The notes under the pieces are model-generated. The model saw only the letters and a list, made by a program, of their open reading frames with translations. It did not search any database and was not told the DNA's origin. A stretch of DNA of 64,000 bases from Siphonodentalium dalli (lineage: Eukaryota; Mollusca; Scaphopoda; Gadilida; Siphonodentaliidae): assembly GCA_032622095.1 (NCBI GenBank), contig CP136067.1, positions 134,605,990 through 134,669,989 of the forward strand, in the 5' to 3' direction. Below are positions 43,758 to 55,555 of this stretch, in pieces (within the stretch, counting starts at the first letter, position 1; every line of letters begins with the position of its first letter). The translations under genes and the position numbers were made by a program.

Positions 43758-44164
43758 TTCGTATTCGACGAAAATGAAACTTGTCTGTTTAAAGGTCCCA
43801 TTTTCGTGTCGAATGGTGATAGAATCTCCATTTGTCAAGTTCATGGATCAATTACATCACACTTAATCGGCTTATGTCCGCGGTCATAAACCTGTGTTTG
43901 TATAACAATTTATTTGAGACAAACTGTTGTGCGCATACGTAGCAGACGGCGCTTAATTATCAGTTGAAGTTAATATATAATCGTGAAGCCTGCATGTGTA
44001 ACAAATGTTCAAATACAACAGAAAAGAACTACGTAAAATAAATAGCGTTTGACCAATGAGCATTCACAAAGCAATATACATCAGTTTTGAAAACGAGTAA
44101 AAACGATTATAAATGAAAACGCTCTTTATCGTGTACCGGCGCCTTTGCGCAAGAAGGTTTTTAA

Positions 44165-44348
44165 TATTCTCTGTATTTTGCGGTTTTAGTAAACGCCTGA
44201 TAAAAGTCGTTCTATCGGGAATTTTTACACCAATTTTTTAGAGAATATAGAGTAAACACAGTACTATCGGAATATCGTAAAGGAGTTCCGTGCATTTGGG
44301 ATTAATAAACCCTCAGGCTGCCGAAGCTGCCGTCAATAAATTCTCTCT
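44165..44348. repeat. 190-bp direct repeat, copy 2
   Basis: About 90 percent identical to 43558-43757. The strand and order are the same, so it is a tandem-type duplication about 600 bp apart. Confidence 0.9.
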
Positions 44349-44836
44349 TCGCTCAACTGCTGTTGTTGTTGCGGCGTATGCGGCGGCTGATGATGCTGTT
44401 GTTGTTGTTGTTGTTGTTGTTGTTGTGGCTGCTGTTTGGTGACAATCAGATGCGGGATGTGACCTGTAGATGGGAGCCATCGATTTTGAACGATTTTCGA
44501 TGAAAAACATGGCCGCCGAACTTGAAAAGATACAATAGCAGTCATTGGTCAATATATCCACGGTGTCAGCTCAGTACACAATGGATTTCATCATGTCACC
44601 AGGTTACACATATCTATATAATAGAGTGTGCATATTGAAATCACTCATAATTGCATTGACATTTGGATAGGTAGGTTGTATTGTAGCCAATGTGATAAAT
44701 TTGTATCCAGTACAAACAACACGAAGAGACGTTGTGAATGACAGTCTGAACTAGTGAACTAGTCCACCACTTTCCCTTGTTTATGTTCTATATAAATATA
44801 GGTGCATAGAAGAACGCTCACTGATTATATAGGAAA
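44349..44836. other. GTT/GCT trinucleotide stretch and flank; no gene
   Basis: 44358-44443 is a GTT/GCT microsatellite giving Gln-, Thr- and Ala-rich minus frames. Nothing else is seen before the ATPase region. Confidence 0.5.
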
Positions 44837-45832
44837 ATGAAGTATAAGTGTGAAGAGTGCTTAAGTGCCTATGCTTGGCAAGATAGTTTGAAGCGTCATA
44901 TCAAAGTTAAACACACGCCTTCAGAACAACAACAACAACAGCTTCATCATCAGCCACAACAACAACAGCAACAACAGCAGCATCAACAACAACAACAACA
45001 ACATCCACAACAACAGCAGCAGCATCATCAGCAACAACAACAACAACAACAAAGCGACATAACATCCTGCTTTGTTGATCCAATGGCTAATATCCAGGAA
45101 GATTTTATTTTCAAGCATCCATTCACGGCATGCGTAAGTGGACCGACATCTAGTGGGAAGACGTACTTCGTGAAAACCTTGCTACAAAAGTCTGCCTCAA
45201 AAATATCACCCGCACCTGACAGAATAATGTGGTTTTATAAATATTGGCAGCCCCTATATGATGACATAAACTATACCGTCACCCCTCAGGTCAACTTTAT
45301 ACGGGGAATACCAGCAAACTTGGATTCTCTTATCAACCCCCAGTATAAAAATCTAGTCATACTCGATGACTTGATGCAAACTTCATCAAAAGACCAGAGA
45401 GTTAATGATTTACATTCCGAAGGAAGTCACCATTTGAACTTATCTTTGATAAGTTTGAACCAGAATTTCTACTACAACAAAGATCCGACGCAACGACGAA
45501 ATTGTCAATATTTGGTATTGTTCAATAACCCTATTGACAAGGGTTTAATTTCAACATTATCAAGACAGATGTATCCTGAATGCCCTTAGCGTATGATGCG
45601 CGAGTTTTCGGAAGCGACGAGTGAACCGTACGGTTACCTACTGGTGGATTTAAAAGCCGCAACCCCGGACACATTACGGCTGCGACAGAATGTGCTAAAA
45701 GAGGACACGAACCAACATATGGGTGAATGGAATGGCATGAAATATAATCTCCATAAGGACAGCGAGCACCCTGATGAACAGAATGTGGTGAAATGTGATG
45801 ACAACAATAGCCCGGATCAACGGAAGAGATGA
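44837..45832 (+). pseudogene. Polinton-like packaging ATPase part (fossil)
   Basis: The N-terminus has a C2H2 finger-like motif (CEECLSAYAWQDSLKRHIK) and a long poly-Gln stretch. The ATPase core follows with Walker A (SGPTSSGKTYFVKTLL), Walker B (NLVILDDLMQ) and QRRNCQYLVLFNNP. GYLLVDLKAATPDTLRLR is the usual C-terminal block. In whole elements this enzyme pumps DNA into capsids. Here it is part of a fossil. Confidence 0.7.
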
Positions 45833-45926
45833 AATATGATGACAGAGATATCCCTGGTCAACGGGAGGGCATGACATATAATTATATTGTGCCCAGGGTC
45901 AACATAATGGCTATACTAAGGACATA

Positions 45927-46546
45927 ATGACACCTGGTGAGATCAATGAAATTAATAAAGAAAACCATCAAAACATAGGCATTCGAGAAGACATGTCGTA
46001 CCCTTGCAATGACTGCGGGCTTTTGTTCGAAGATCAGCATGATGTCGAGAGACACGTAAAAAACTGGTGTCTAGAAAATAAGTTAAAACGAAAATTAACT
46101 GAGGACATGGATGATAGTCAGAATAAGAAAATTAAATCGAATGAAGATGAATACTTTAAAAGTTTGTGTGATGAGATTAGAGATAAAGCACAAGAAGCAT
46201 GGAGTGATAACGTGGAAACGTATATGGAAAATGGCTCGACAGAAAAAGAGGCAAAAGTACAAGCTGACAAGGACCTTAAAGTACAGATCTTAAAACTGAA
46301 GGCATGAGGCTATTTATGAATGTTTATGCTTGGACAATAATACAGAATATGTGGCTGCGCAGTGGGACTCTGCACAACAGTGTCATGGATAAAGTGGACA
46401 AATATATGAAGAATGGTTTTGAAGATCGTGATGCAGTGAAAATGTCAATATTAAAGTACAGACCATTGCTAGAAAAGTTCATGGACGAAGCAAATGACAC
46501 ATCTGACGAAGGTGATGACAATTCGGACGAAAGTGACAGTGAATAG
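45927..46546 (+). pseudogene. Polinton-like zinc-finger/charged protein part (fossil)
   Basis: It reads YPCNDCGLLFEDQHDVERHV with the following Cys completing a C2H2/C2HC-like finger. Lys/Asp/Glu-rich helices follow, then YMKNGFEDRDAVKMSILKY and an acidic tail. Proteins with this finger and helical repeats are often found beside the packaging ATPase in such elements. The function is unknown. Confidence 0.55.
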
Positions 46547-47055
46547 TTAATATAATAAATTGTAGTATGTACCACATTTCATGTTATTTTTCTCTTTTTT
46601 CCCTTGCTCACTTGCTCTTTTCGGTGGCGCTCACCGCCGTACCCACAGAGCTTTCCGCTGAATGGCAACAAGCCATATTTCCGGCTAAATCCTAAATTTT
46701 GTTTAATTTTTGAAGTTTTTGGAAAATTTTGTTTTTTTTAAGTTTTTTGAAATTTGAAAGTTTTTGAAGTTTTTGAAATTTTTTGAAATTTTTGAAATTT
46801 TTGAAGTTTTTTTAATTTTTGAAGTTTTTGAAGTTTTTGAAATTTTTAAAAGTTTTGAAGTTTTTGAAATTTTGGAATTTTTTTGGACATGCCCAACCGG
46901 TATACAAATAGACCATGATGCAATGCGTGGGCGGAGAATATAGGTCAAACTGTCTAGACTGGAGTCAACAGGAGTACTGCGGAGAATGTAGGTCATGTAC
47001 TTCGGATAGAGTTATCGTTCCTGAAATACCCCCAAACGGGCCCTGTATCATCAAT
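46547..47055. other. Low-complexity AT stretch, no gene
   Basis: 46690-46885 is a degenerate GAAGTTTTTGAAATTTTT repeat (its minus frame is Ser/Lys-rich by composition). The rest shows nothing. Confidence 0.7.
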
Positions 47056-47242
47056 TTTCCATTCAAATTGATTTTTTGAAATTTCCTTTAAAGAAAGAAG
47101 ATTTCATGGTGAATAAACACAATGAAATATAGTGTGACTAAATATACCGATTTTGAGAATACATGAGGAATATGACAGATGTTGTGTTTTTGTAACATCT
47201 GACTTATGAGCCTGTCTTTGGTGTAGAATATATAAGAAATGA

Positions 47243-47353
47243 GCGGCGGATTCAATGTGGTCGTGGGATTTTGACCGTGAGAATAATTCAGCAAACTGAA
47301 GTTTGCTGAATTTTTATCGCCGTCAAAACCCATGACCACGTTGAATCCGCCGT
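47243..47353. repeat. Near-perfect hairpin, short-tip form
   Basis: GGCGGATTCAATGTGGTC..AATTCAGCAAACT faces AGTTTGCTGAATTTTT..GACCACGTTGAATCCGCC, with almost no loop. The other copy (55954-56087) has an extra palindromic tip. It is probably a MITE. Confidence 0.85.
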
Positions 47354-47794
47354 TTATTATTTATATTTATATACTTAAATTCATTATCAACTAGGATTTT
47401 CTGTCTCCCACTATTTATGCAACTTAAAATGAACGCATGGAGTTCAGTTCGGAGAGTTCGAATCCGCGCTTTTTAAAAAACCAAACATTGTGAGAATCCG
47501 TTTACGGAGAGCGGAAAAGTATGACGAAATGTCTTGTTTCGCTTGTAATGAATGTAGACGTGTAGATTTCAACAATGATAATATCTGAAACTAACAATTA
47601 AGTTTCGGTTGTGGATGATAAGAAATTGACAACACGCCGTTCTACCATACTGATATATTTGTGTAATCAGAGGAGATGAGTATTAGGTGCAGGGTAACAA
47701 CACTGATTATAGACCAAAAACAAATTGCTTGCCAAATCCGGACGTGCTGAATAGTCGTTCATGTCCGACAATCCCCAGTGATTTCCGGGATCAA

Positions 47795-47861
47795 TGTGTT
47801 CATAAACCTATGAACGACGTTGAAAGTGACGTCACGTTACGTTCATATGTTTATGAACACA
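47795..47861. promoter_or_regulatory. 22-bp inverted repeat around a CRE-like octamer
   Basis: TTCATAAACCTATGAACG and CGTTCATATGTTTATGAA face each other, with AAAGTGACGTCACG in the loop (TGACGTCA at 47827-47834). TGACGTCA is the CREB/ATF consensus. No promoter is known here. Confidence 0.35.
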
Positions 47862-48044
47862 TTGACTCAGGGGGCGTGTCCACTGTAATGCTATGGGGAT
47901 ATCTGAAGCGATATTAGGTGTATTTAAATATATTGGTATATTTGGTATGTTTCCCAGTGGTCTGTGTGTGGGATGTCACATTATGGGCGCGCTTATGATT
48001 CTACGTACTGTTCATCAATATTCGTGATGTATTTTTCTTCACAG

Positions 48045-48224
48045 AAACATCGAGTTACTTCAGCCGACAAGGAGAAGAGGAAGAAGACGCGACAGTCCAT
48101 TGCTTTCTTTTGTGGCCCGGATTACGATACCGAGTTGTCTTGCCTTGATGGATCACACAAATATTCGCCTATTACCGCCAGACAATATATGACGCAAAAA
48201 TTCAAGAAAACGCTCAAATACTAG
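48045..48224 (+). CDS. 2OG-Fe(II) oxygenase, last exon (copy 1)
   Basis: A good acceptor (TATTTTTCTTCACAG) precedes a phase-0 exon of 59 codons. It reads KHRVTSADKEKRKKTRQSIA, FFCGPDYDTELSCLDGS and HKYSPITARQYMTQKFK, then stop. KHRV carries the third iron-binding His, and RQS is the 2-oxoglutarate-binding RxS of isopenicillin-N-synthase-like dioxygenases. The KY.P...YM...F ending also fits. Such enzymes oxidise small molecules with Fe(II) and 2-oxoglutarate; the substrate cannot be read from this exon. The preceding exon with the HxD motif was not found in the duplicated segment, so this may be an orphan exon. The Met at 47964 lies in intron sequence. Confidence 0.7.
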   Translation, partial: KHRVTSADKEKRKKTRQSIAFFCGPDYDTELSCLDGSHKYSPITARQYMTQKFKKTLKY

Positions 48225-48347
48225 GAAGTAGTGATGCAGATCATGCTGAGAATATCTACTCTGTCTAACGCCCGTAGAGATCATATTCCACCAGTACAAC
48301 ACCTGGGAACTTTTTAAGTTTTTACAGGAAACTATACAGTCGAACAA

Positions 48348-48678
48348 TTAAAGGTACTCAAACAATGATCCGATCAGAGGGTCCTATATTTCTATTTCAT
48401 TGGCTTCGGGTGTAAACTATATTTGATTCGAGTCGAGGAACCCACGCATCAAAGCTCAGAGTGATCAGATATCGATTTTTGAATTCGTTAATTTCGCGAG
48501 ATCTGGGACACTAATTTCGACTGCCTCGTGCTCAAACAGACAAATTGCGGGTGTAAGATGGATAACTCTAAAATCAAGTGGTCATTTATTAACAATAATA
48601 ACCACTTGGTTCTAGAGTTAGACCCCGAAGCCAAAGAAATAGAAATATAGGGCCCTCTGATCGGATTGAGTACCTCTA
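48348..48678. mobile_element. TTAA-type MITE, copy 3 (short form)
   Basis: Left end TTAAAGGTACTCAA, right end TCGGATTGAGTACCTCTAA. It holds the same internal blocks as copy 2 but is about 330 bp, with a local inverted repeat near the right end. It lies about 120 bp after the oxygenase stop. Confidence 0.85.
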
Positions 48679-49227
48679 ACGCGGGTAATATATCTCTTTG
48701 TGATTATCTGGGGTGCGTTACATTGCTGTAGATCTGTATACAGTTCTACACGCATACTGGTGTTAACGGGTTGATATCGAAATGCACATAGAAAGAAAGA
48801 GGTATTCGTTCGTGTGAGCAAAAATCGTGTCCGTTAGAATTCACGGTCAACACCGAGGCATTGCGACAGGCAAATCTGATTTGATTAATTGTTACTCGGG
48901 CTTGGCGAATGTGCTTAACCTTTCTTTGCCATTTCAACCCATTTATTTCACACTGTGTAATCGAGAACTGTGTGCTAGTGCGTGTTCTTCTTGGAGTTTG
49001 GTAATACCTTAGTACACTCAGTGAACAACAGGGCGACCGCAAAGCGTAGCATAACAAGGCCGCTATCACTGATGTTGTGATTAGATGGGAAATTCCGCGC
49101 ATTTCTGTGATAGGGGTCGTAGATGAAGTAGCCCTATTTCTATTTGTGTACACTGTTGTTTATTGTGTATTCCTATGTCATTTGTTATCATGTGACTTTC
49201 ATTCTTTCTTCGAACATTCTCAACGTG

Positions 49228-49690
49228 TGTAAGAATACACTGCTTTGGTCTGCTGATAGTTGATTATTTATTTTTGCCTGGCCTAAACTGACACGACTCA
49301 TAGTGAATTGTCAATAACCAGAGTACAGATGAGCACGCGTTCACTATCAGTAATCATATTGAGATCACAGTAAACTGCCCCACGCGTGACTTCTCACCGA
49401 TCTGTATACAGATCTACAGCAATGTAAATATTCATTTAATAATGGACTTCCGATATCACAATATACATTGAATTAATTAGCCAGGATAAATTCCATCATT
49501 TTAAGCAACACATATCAAAATCGCCCAGAAAGTCTCTTAAATCGCGAAATTTCGAGTTGGGACATTCACCTCAGTGAAGTACATTATCAAGGAATAGATT
49601 CTAACTAAGAAAGTTATTCCCCGCGTTATTTTTTGCGACTTTATAAGGTTCCTGTCAAATTTCAAGAAGTTCCCTTGTTTTGTACTGGTG
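49228..49690. other. No gene seen
   Basis: AT-rich sequence after the duplication edge. Confidence 0.4.
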
Positions 49691-50714
49691 GAAAATGTAT
49701 GCATTTTGCAACTTCTTTTGAGGATTTTGATCTGTTAAAAAGGCATAAAGCTCTAGTTTTTTCATGTGATATACAAGATCTTCAACTCTTTATGTTTGGG
49801 TATAATGCGTCTACGACTCGTTGTGAATCATATTTATCAAACTCGTTTCATAAAATCTAATATCCCAACAAAGAGTTGGAGATCCTCTATATACATGAAA
49901 ACCGTATGATAACTAAAACCCAAGTTTTATCATGCAGAACTTCAAATGAACTTTATATGTTTACATAACAATGGTTTTGACATGCGAAATCTCGTTAATG
50001 GAGAGTTATTGTCTTCGGGAGATCACACAAGTCACAGGTCGCCACAGTTATCCGATGGTTTTTAAATTTGCAATATGGATTGCTCGAGTTCGAATACGAG
50101 TGAGGTCCGCTCATTTTTACAGGAGTTATGTTCCTTATCGACTTAGAATTTACCGATTATTTTGGTTTCCGGATGATAACTTTAGTTTTAGTTATCTGAT
50201 TGTTTTCAAGTTTGGTATAATGATGGGTTACTCACATGACATTACAGGTTAAGTTCGAATATGGGTGCGGTTCATCCATCTTTACCGGAGTTATGGTCCT
50301 TGTCTATTTAGAATTTCCGATTATTTCTGTTTCCGGATGATAATAATAGTTCCAGTTATGCGTTTGTTTTCAAATTTGGTACATGTACATGTATATGGAT
50401 GCATCACATGCAAACTCATGTCATGTTTGAATATGGGTTTGATTTCCGCATCAAAACTTTGGTTTTAGTTATCAGACGGTTTTCTTGTATATAGACTCTA
50501 GTCTGTTTATGTGATATACAAGATCTCCAACTCTTTATGTTGGGATATTATATTTTATGAAACGCGTTTGATAAATTTGATTCACAACGAATCGTAGACG
50601 CATTATACACCAACATAAAGAGTTGAAGATCTTGTATATCACGTGAACAGACTAGAGTTGTATGCCTTTTTAACAGATCAAAATCCTCAAAAGAAGTTGA
50701 AAAATGCATACATT
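49691..50714. mobile_element. Foldback element with about 205-bp arms
   Basis: Arms 49691-49895 and 50508-50714 are reverse complements with about 90 percent identity. They share AATGTATGCATTTTGCAACTTC, TTTGAGGATTTTGATCTGTT and CAAGATCTTCAACTCTTTATG. Both arms translate to the same peptide (FEDFDLLKRH, DIQDLQLFM), as expected for a repeat. The interior has a 180-bp unit repeated about twice (GTTCGAATA.GxGTGxGGTxC, ACCGATTATTT). No gene is supported. Confidence 0.8.
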
Positions 50715-51147
50715 TACAGCGCTGACTGAGACACTCCACAACGGGGCTGACAACGGAAATATAGACCCCCCAATTTGTCTCTTTGTTTTTGTGTTTATAT
50801 ATATATATGTCCGTTAGTGCAACGAAGTTCAACGAACAAAGCAATCATTTTGTATTGTCTGGTTTTGGTGTCATATATAAGATAATGCACATCTGGCACA
50901 TGATCTTTAATGCTGCACCAGCGCATATCTCGTCATGAAAGGGTTGATATACCATACGAGTCTTCAGTTTTATCTGTATTTTATTAACAAACTACCTATT
51001 TGTAGTCTTAATATTGGATTTTATAATAAAAAAATGGTGCAGTAATTGTGAGCCGGAAGAGAAAAGCCGTCTTTAAATAGAGACGACGAATCAATCTCAC
51101 GCGTGTTATCAATTATCGCACTGCATTACACCATAAACTAACGCATT
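50715..51147. other. No gene seen
   Basis: AT-rich sequence without supported frames. Confidence 0.4.
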
Positions 51148-51385
51148 TTAAAGATACCGAATTATCCGAATTACGCTCGCAAATTACTATCTCCTTGGCT
51201 ACGGGGGTAAAAAATATTTGATTCAAGGCCATCAAAGCTCAGAGTGATCACATATCGATGTTTGAAATCTATTATTTTTCACCACTCACAATTTTAAGTG
51301 GCCCAGTAAACATTCGATGAGAAGACTTCCTCTGATCAAATTGCGGATGAATATGAATAACTCTAAAATCAAGTGGCTTTTTTGT
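51148..51385. mobile_element. TTAA-type MITE, copy 5 (partial)
   Basis: Left end TTAAAGATACCGAATTATCC is diverged. Internal blocks ATCAAAGCTCAGAGTGATCA and AACTCTAAAATCAAGTGGC are clear. The right end is missing. Confidence 0.7.
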
Positions 51386-51529
51386 GTCAGATATTTGACA
51401 AAACTATGTGTACCGGTATATCATTGTATCCAATCAGTTCCAACTGGATTACATCCTAATTTTCCCCATACAATCTCCCTTCCAGATAAATTGTTTACCT
51501 CCGGATAGAACTACCACATACTTATATAT

Positions 51530-53985
51530 CGCATAGTTTCGGCCACGATATATGTTGATATTGAATTCCTAATCCCTTCAGTACATGATGTGTTCAAGAC
51601 CTCAAATAGGGTAGGGGTACATACAACAGTGAACATTTGCCAGCCGCTTGTTGTGGAGTGCCACATTATGCAGACTTTCGGGAACCAACACATATGTATA
51701 TTCTGATAAAAACTATCCTTTGGTCAAGCCCTCAATTAATATTGGGGTCATATCATTTCACCATGTGGTGTATTCCAAGACTTCAAATAAAGTAGGGGTC
51801 CTCAAAATTTTGCCTTTCTTATTTTCCAGTGCTCATTCTTTCAGAACCCAAATCCATCTATTTACATTGTTTACGTCCTTGTACAATTAACTCGCCATTG
51901 TCCATACACGCAGTCAATGATGATATCGTTCCAATCCGTGGTGTGTTCTAGTCTTCAAATTGGGAAGGGGGTAATACAAATATTGAAAAATCGCATTATT
52001 TATTATTCAGTCGCTTTTTGTAAAGTGTCCGTGACTGTCGGGTATTAACCCATCTATAACAATTGTGTATTTATTTATAGAATAGCCATTTGTCCATATC
52101 GTCGTTTGACCATTCAGTTCGTGGTAGGTTCAATGGTTTACATGGGGTAGGGGTCCCTTAAAATTCGCCTTCATCGTTTTCCATCTGCTTTGTGTAAGGT
52201 GCCACGGTGTTCTCGCGAACGGCGGGATCGCGAGACCATTGCCAATCGGCCACAATCTCGGGTAATATGGATAGCTTATGCCTTGAGCTAGTGTTTTTTT
52301 CAAGACTTCAGATAGGGATGGAGTCCCCTGAGAGTAAAATTTAGCCCTTTCATTTGCTGACCATTTGTTGTAAAGTGCCATAGGCTATCGGGAACCATCT
52401 CATCCATAACAGATTCGTATTGCCAGATAATAATCCCATTTTTCCACAACTTCAGTTAACATTGAGAGCATATCATTTTGTTAAGACTTCAATTTGGATA
52501 GTGGGGTCCTCAAGACATAGAAAATTCGCCTTCTTGTTTGCCAGCCGCTTTTTGTAAAGTGTTCCAGGATTTCGAGGGAACCAAATCACCCATATATCAA
52601 TTAATAATTCCATGACAGCAATACCTTTCGATCACACACTCAGCTAAGTATGAGCGAATATAACTTCAGTTCATGCTCTGATCAAGATATTAAATGGGTT
52701 AATGGGGTCCCCCAAAAACAGTGAGTATTCGCATTTCTCTTTCATCAACAACTTTTTGTAAAGTGACCCATACATTCAAGACCCTGGTATACTATACTCT
52801 TTATATAGCGTCCATTTCTCTACACACGCAGTTAATAATGGGAGCACATCCTTTCGGTTCATTGTGTGTCCCAATACTGCAAATGGGGTAGTGTGGCCTA
52901 ACACATTACATTTCGTATTTGCCAGCCCCCTTTTGTAAAGTGTTCCAGGATTTCGAGAACAAAACCACCCATACAAATTGTAAATAATACATGAGAGCAT
53001 ATAGATTCGGTTCAGTGTGTGCTAAAGAGCTTAGAAGGGTTATGGGTGCCCAAAACAGTGAGATTTCGCCTTCTCTTTGCTAGCCACTTTTTGTAAAGTG
53101 CCCCAGACATTGGGAAGCCAGCCAACCCACCCATCGTGCAATGAAGAGGTATATTTCCTGAATTTACATACCGTTTGTCCACACCCCAGTTAATATTGGG
53201 AACATGTCCATCCATTAGTGTGTTTAAGACTTTAAATGGGGTAGGGTGCTCAAAGAAAATATTCAGCTTTGGTTTTTGCCAGCCGCCTTTTGTAAAGTAC
53301 CCTAGGATTTTGGGAACCAAACTACCCATATAACATGTATATATATGTTCCCTGATAGCACTACCTTTCGTTCACACTGTGATTTAATAATAAAAGAATG
53401 AATATTCGTCGCATGGTGTGTTCAAGAGTTTAAATGGGCATATAAAGGGGTCCCACAAAACAAAAAATATTCGCCTTTGGAGTTTGCCATCCGATTTTCG
53501 TAAAGTGCTAAAGGCTTTCGGGATCCAACCAATATTTACAGCAATCATTTCAGTTCGTGAGTTGTTCAACTTTAACACTTCAATTGTGTAGGGGGGGGGG
53601 CCTAAAACAGCAAATTCGTCTGTCTTATTTATCAGCCACTTTGTGTAAAGCGACACATGCACAACCCATCAATATAAATTATGTATTCTCTGATAGAACT
53701 ACATTCCCGTCACACTCTCGGTTAATATAGAGAATTAGAGATCATATAGCTTAATTTCGTATTGCGTTGAAGTCTTTAAATTGGGTAGAGTGTTCTTGAA
53801 AAATATGGTAAATTCGCCCTTCATATTTGCCAAGCAAAGTGCCACACTGTTTCGGGAACAAACCCATCCATAAACATTGTATATTTCCTTATGTAATTGT
53901 CCTTTATAATTACATAATTCTTAATACTGAGATCATATTTTGTTCAGTTCGTGGTGTGTTCAGGACGTCTAATAGGGCGGGGGGA
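51530..53985. repeat. About 180-bp satellite, roughly 13 diverged units
   Basis: The landmark TTTGTAAAGTG followed by TTCGGGAACCAA-like sequence recurs about every 180 bp (near 52017, 52190, 52370, 52552, 52753, 52933, 53091, 53290, 53500, 53645). Each unit also has GTGTTCAAGACTTCAAAT.GGGTAGGGG and CAGTTAATATTGGGA. The frames through it are artefacts. Confidence 0.9.
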
Positions 53986-54094
53986 GCAACAATGATTTTG
54001 TTCTGTATGATTATGTTAGTCTATATTATGTGTCGTTTAGAACAAATACTTCAGTTGCTCAAAGTCGATATGTGTTAATAAAAAATTACATGTC

Positions 54095-54800
54095 ATAAAT
54101 AAAATATTGTGTTGTTGTTGTTGTAACTGGGGGTTTAATTGGGAACCTGAGGTCATCTAAATCCAGGCTCGCGGTGTCTACGGATCAGATTTTCATCACA
54201 CGAATAATGATTAGATGCTCATTAGTATAATTTAGAAAGGTCTGTCTTGTTATCATAAATATGTAGTTTTTCTACCAAATCGCGTCCGGGGGAGCGGTAC
54301 CTAATTCCAATATCTTGAAAACCGTTGACAATTTCTGTCAAATTCTTTCTACTTGTGATGTCCAGATAACTACTGAGCCATATGAATTATATAGTTGGTC
54401 ACGTATTGTTTATAACAAAGGTTTTAGTTCTTAACATCGATGTTAATGCATGCAAAATTAACTGTTATCAATAAAATAATTGTTGTTGTTGTAACTGGGG
54501 GTCTGAAAGCCTGAACACATATGTAATCGATTAAACGGCATCTCTGGACAACACTTTCAGTACAAGATTCATATTGGGTCCCATTCAGATCAATTCGAAA
54601 ATGTTTGTAATGTCATTATAAAAAATATGTATTTTTTTCGACCAAAAACGTGTTTGGGGGAGGGGTAGCTAAAATCCAATATCTCGCAAACCGTTCAAAA
54701 TTGTTGCTAACTTCTTTCTTCATATGCTTGACAGATAACTACTACACCATATGGACTAAATATTTCAATATTATTGCAATATCCATTTGAATGATAATGT
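54095..54800. repeat. About 370-bp tandem repeat, two units
   Basis: Units start near 54095 and 54469 (AATAAAATA.TTGTTGTTGTTG, TAACTGGGGGT). They share CGTxxGGGGGAGxGGTA, AATATCT.GxAAACCGTT and CAGATAACTACT.xxCCATATG. Confidence 0.85.
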
Positions 54801-55195
54801 TCGAAAAATATAAAAAAATTTAAAAAGAGCGATTTTTCAACAAAAAATAAATGTTTCGGCTCCAAATGGCACGAAAATCAAAAAATTAACCAACACTTCT
54901 TGCATATCAGGTACAAATATGGTATGCTGTAGTCATTTTAACGCCTACAATGTGGGCTAATAACTTAGGACATAGCCGTAGGGCTCACTTTACCAGAATC
55001 GTTAATTTCTGGGAAAAGTCACTGGTGCGTATCGTTCATCGTCGATTTGAGAATAGCCACCACCAATTCCGTTATGTTTCACTATCATTTTCGTCTATAG
55101 TATATATTTCTCCTTCAAAAAAAGTTGGTTTCAACTTGTTCTACCGTGGGTAGGGGTACCCGACCACTTTTGGCGTTTGGCCGCTGTACTAATAG
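54801..55195. other. No gene seen
   Basis: AT-rich sequence. The frame 54950-55153 has no recognised feature. Confidence 0.4.
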
Positions 55196-55199
55196 TGTA

Positions 55200-55555
55200 T
55201 GAGCTCAGTTTACTATCTGAAAGCATGCATGAATTCCTGCGACAAAATAAATAAAACAGTTTTTTGCATATTTTAGTTTCCCGGTGGCCATTTGCAGAAC
55301 TATTTTGTTTAGGAAAAGTCATCATAAAACACCATAATGTCTGGAAAGATGAATCAGTATTGAGTGTTTCTGTCTGTAAGATAATTACAAACGTGGTTGA
55401 TTAATATTTATGTTGTTCTATGTTGTTTTCTTCCTTCGCACAACAACACAAATAGTTCTGAAATGGCCACCAAACATAAAATATGCAATGAAAAATGTTT
55501 TATTAATTTTCTCGCAGACCTTCATAATTTCAGATAGTAAACTGTGCACTTACCC
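55200..55555. mobile_element. Foldback repeat with about 105-bp arms
   Basis: 55207-55312 and 55447-55548 are diverged reverse complements. GTTTACTATCTGAAA faces TTTCAGATAGTAAAC, and GGTGGCCATTTGCAGAACTA faces TAGTTCTGAAATGGCCACC. It lies just upstream of duplication copy 2. Confidence 0.7.

Larger units (their letters stand above)
44837..46546 (+). mobile_element. Polinton/Maverick-like (adintovirus-like) fossil fragment
   Basis: Two parts are visible on the plus strand: an FtsK/HerA-type packaging ATPase (44837-45832) and a charged protein with a C2H2-like finger (45927-46546). This pairing is known from Polinton- and adintovirus-like elements of invertebrates. No polymerase B, integrase, capsid or terminal repeats were found, so this is a remnant of a much larger element. 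It is broken, with roughly three breaks in the visible part. The long surviving ATPase frame suggests moderate age. A CAA/CAG expansion sits in the ATPase part. Confidence 0.7.
47056..49227. repeat. 2.2-kb segmental duplication, copy 1 (copy 2 at 55765-57971)
   Basis: Almost base-for-base the same as copy 2 over the full length, same orientation, about 8.7 kb apart. It contains a long hairpin, a CRE-like palindrome, the oxygenase exon and a MITE. The shared right edge is CGAACATTCTCAACGTG. The frame 48746-49153 is not supported. Confidence 0.95.

Noticed and set aside
44313-44561. Gln- or Thr/Ala-rich minus frames
   Set aside because: A GTT/GCT trinucleotide repeat read in different frames. 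No other coding evidence.
47687-47917. 76-codon frame upstream of the oxygenase exon as its preceding exon
   Set aside because: It spans the CRE palindrome, lacks the HxD iron-binding motif and differs in the other duplicate copy.
48746-49153. 135-codon minus frame, partly repeated in the second duplicate copy
   Set aside because: The frame is shortened in the near-identical copy, has no recognised motif and is low-scoring in composition.
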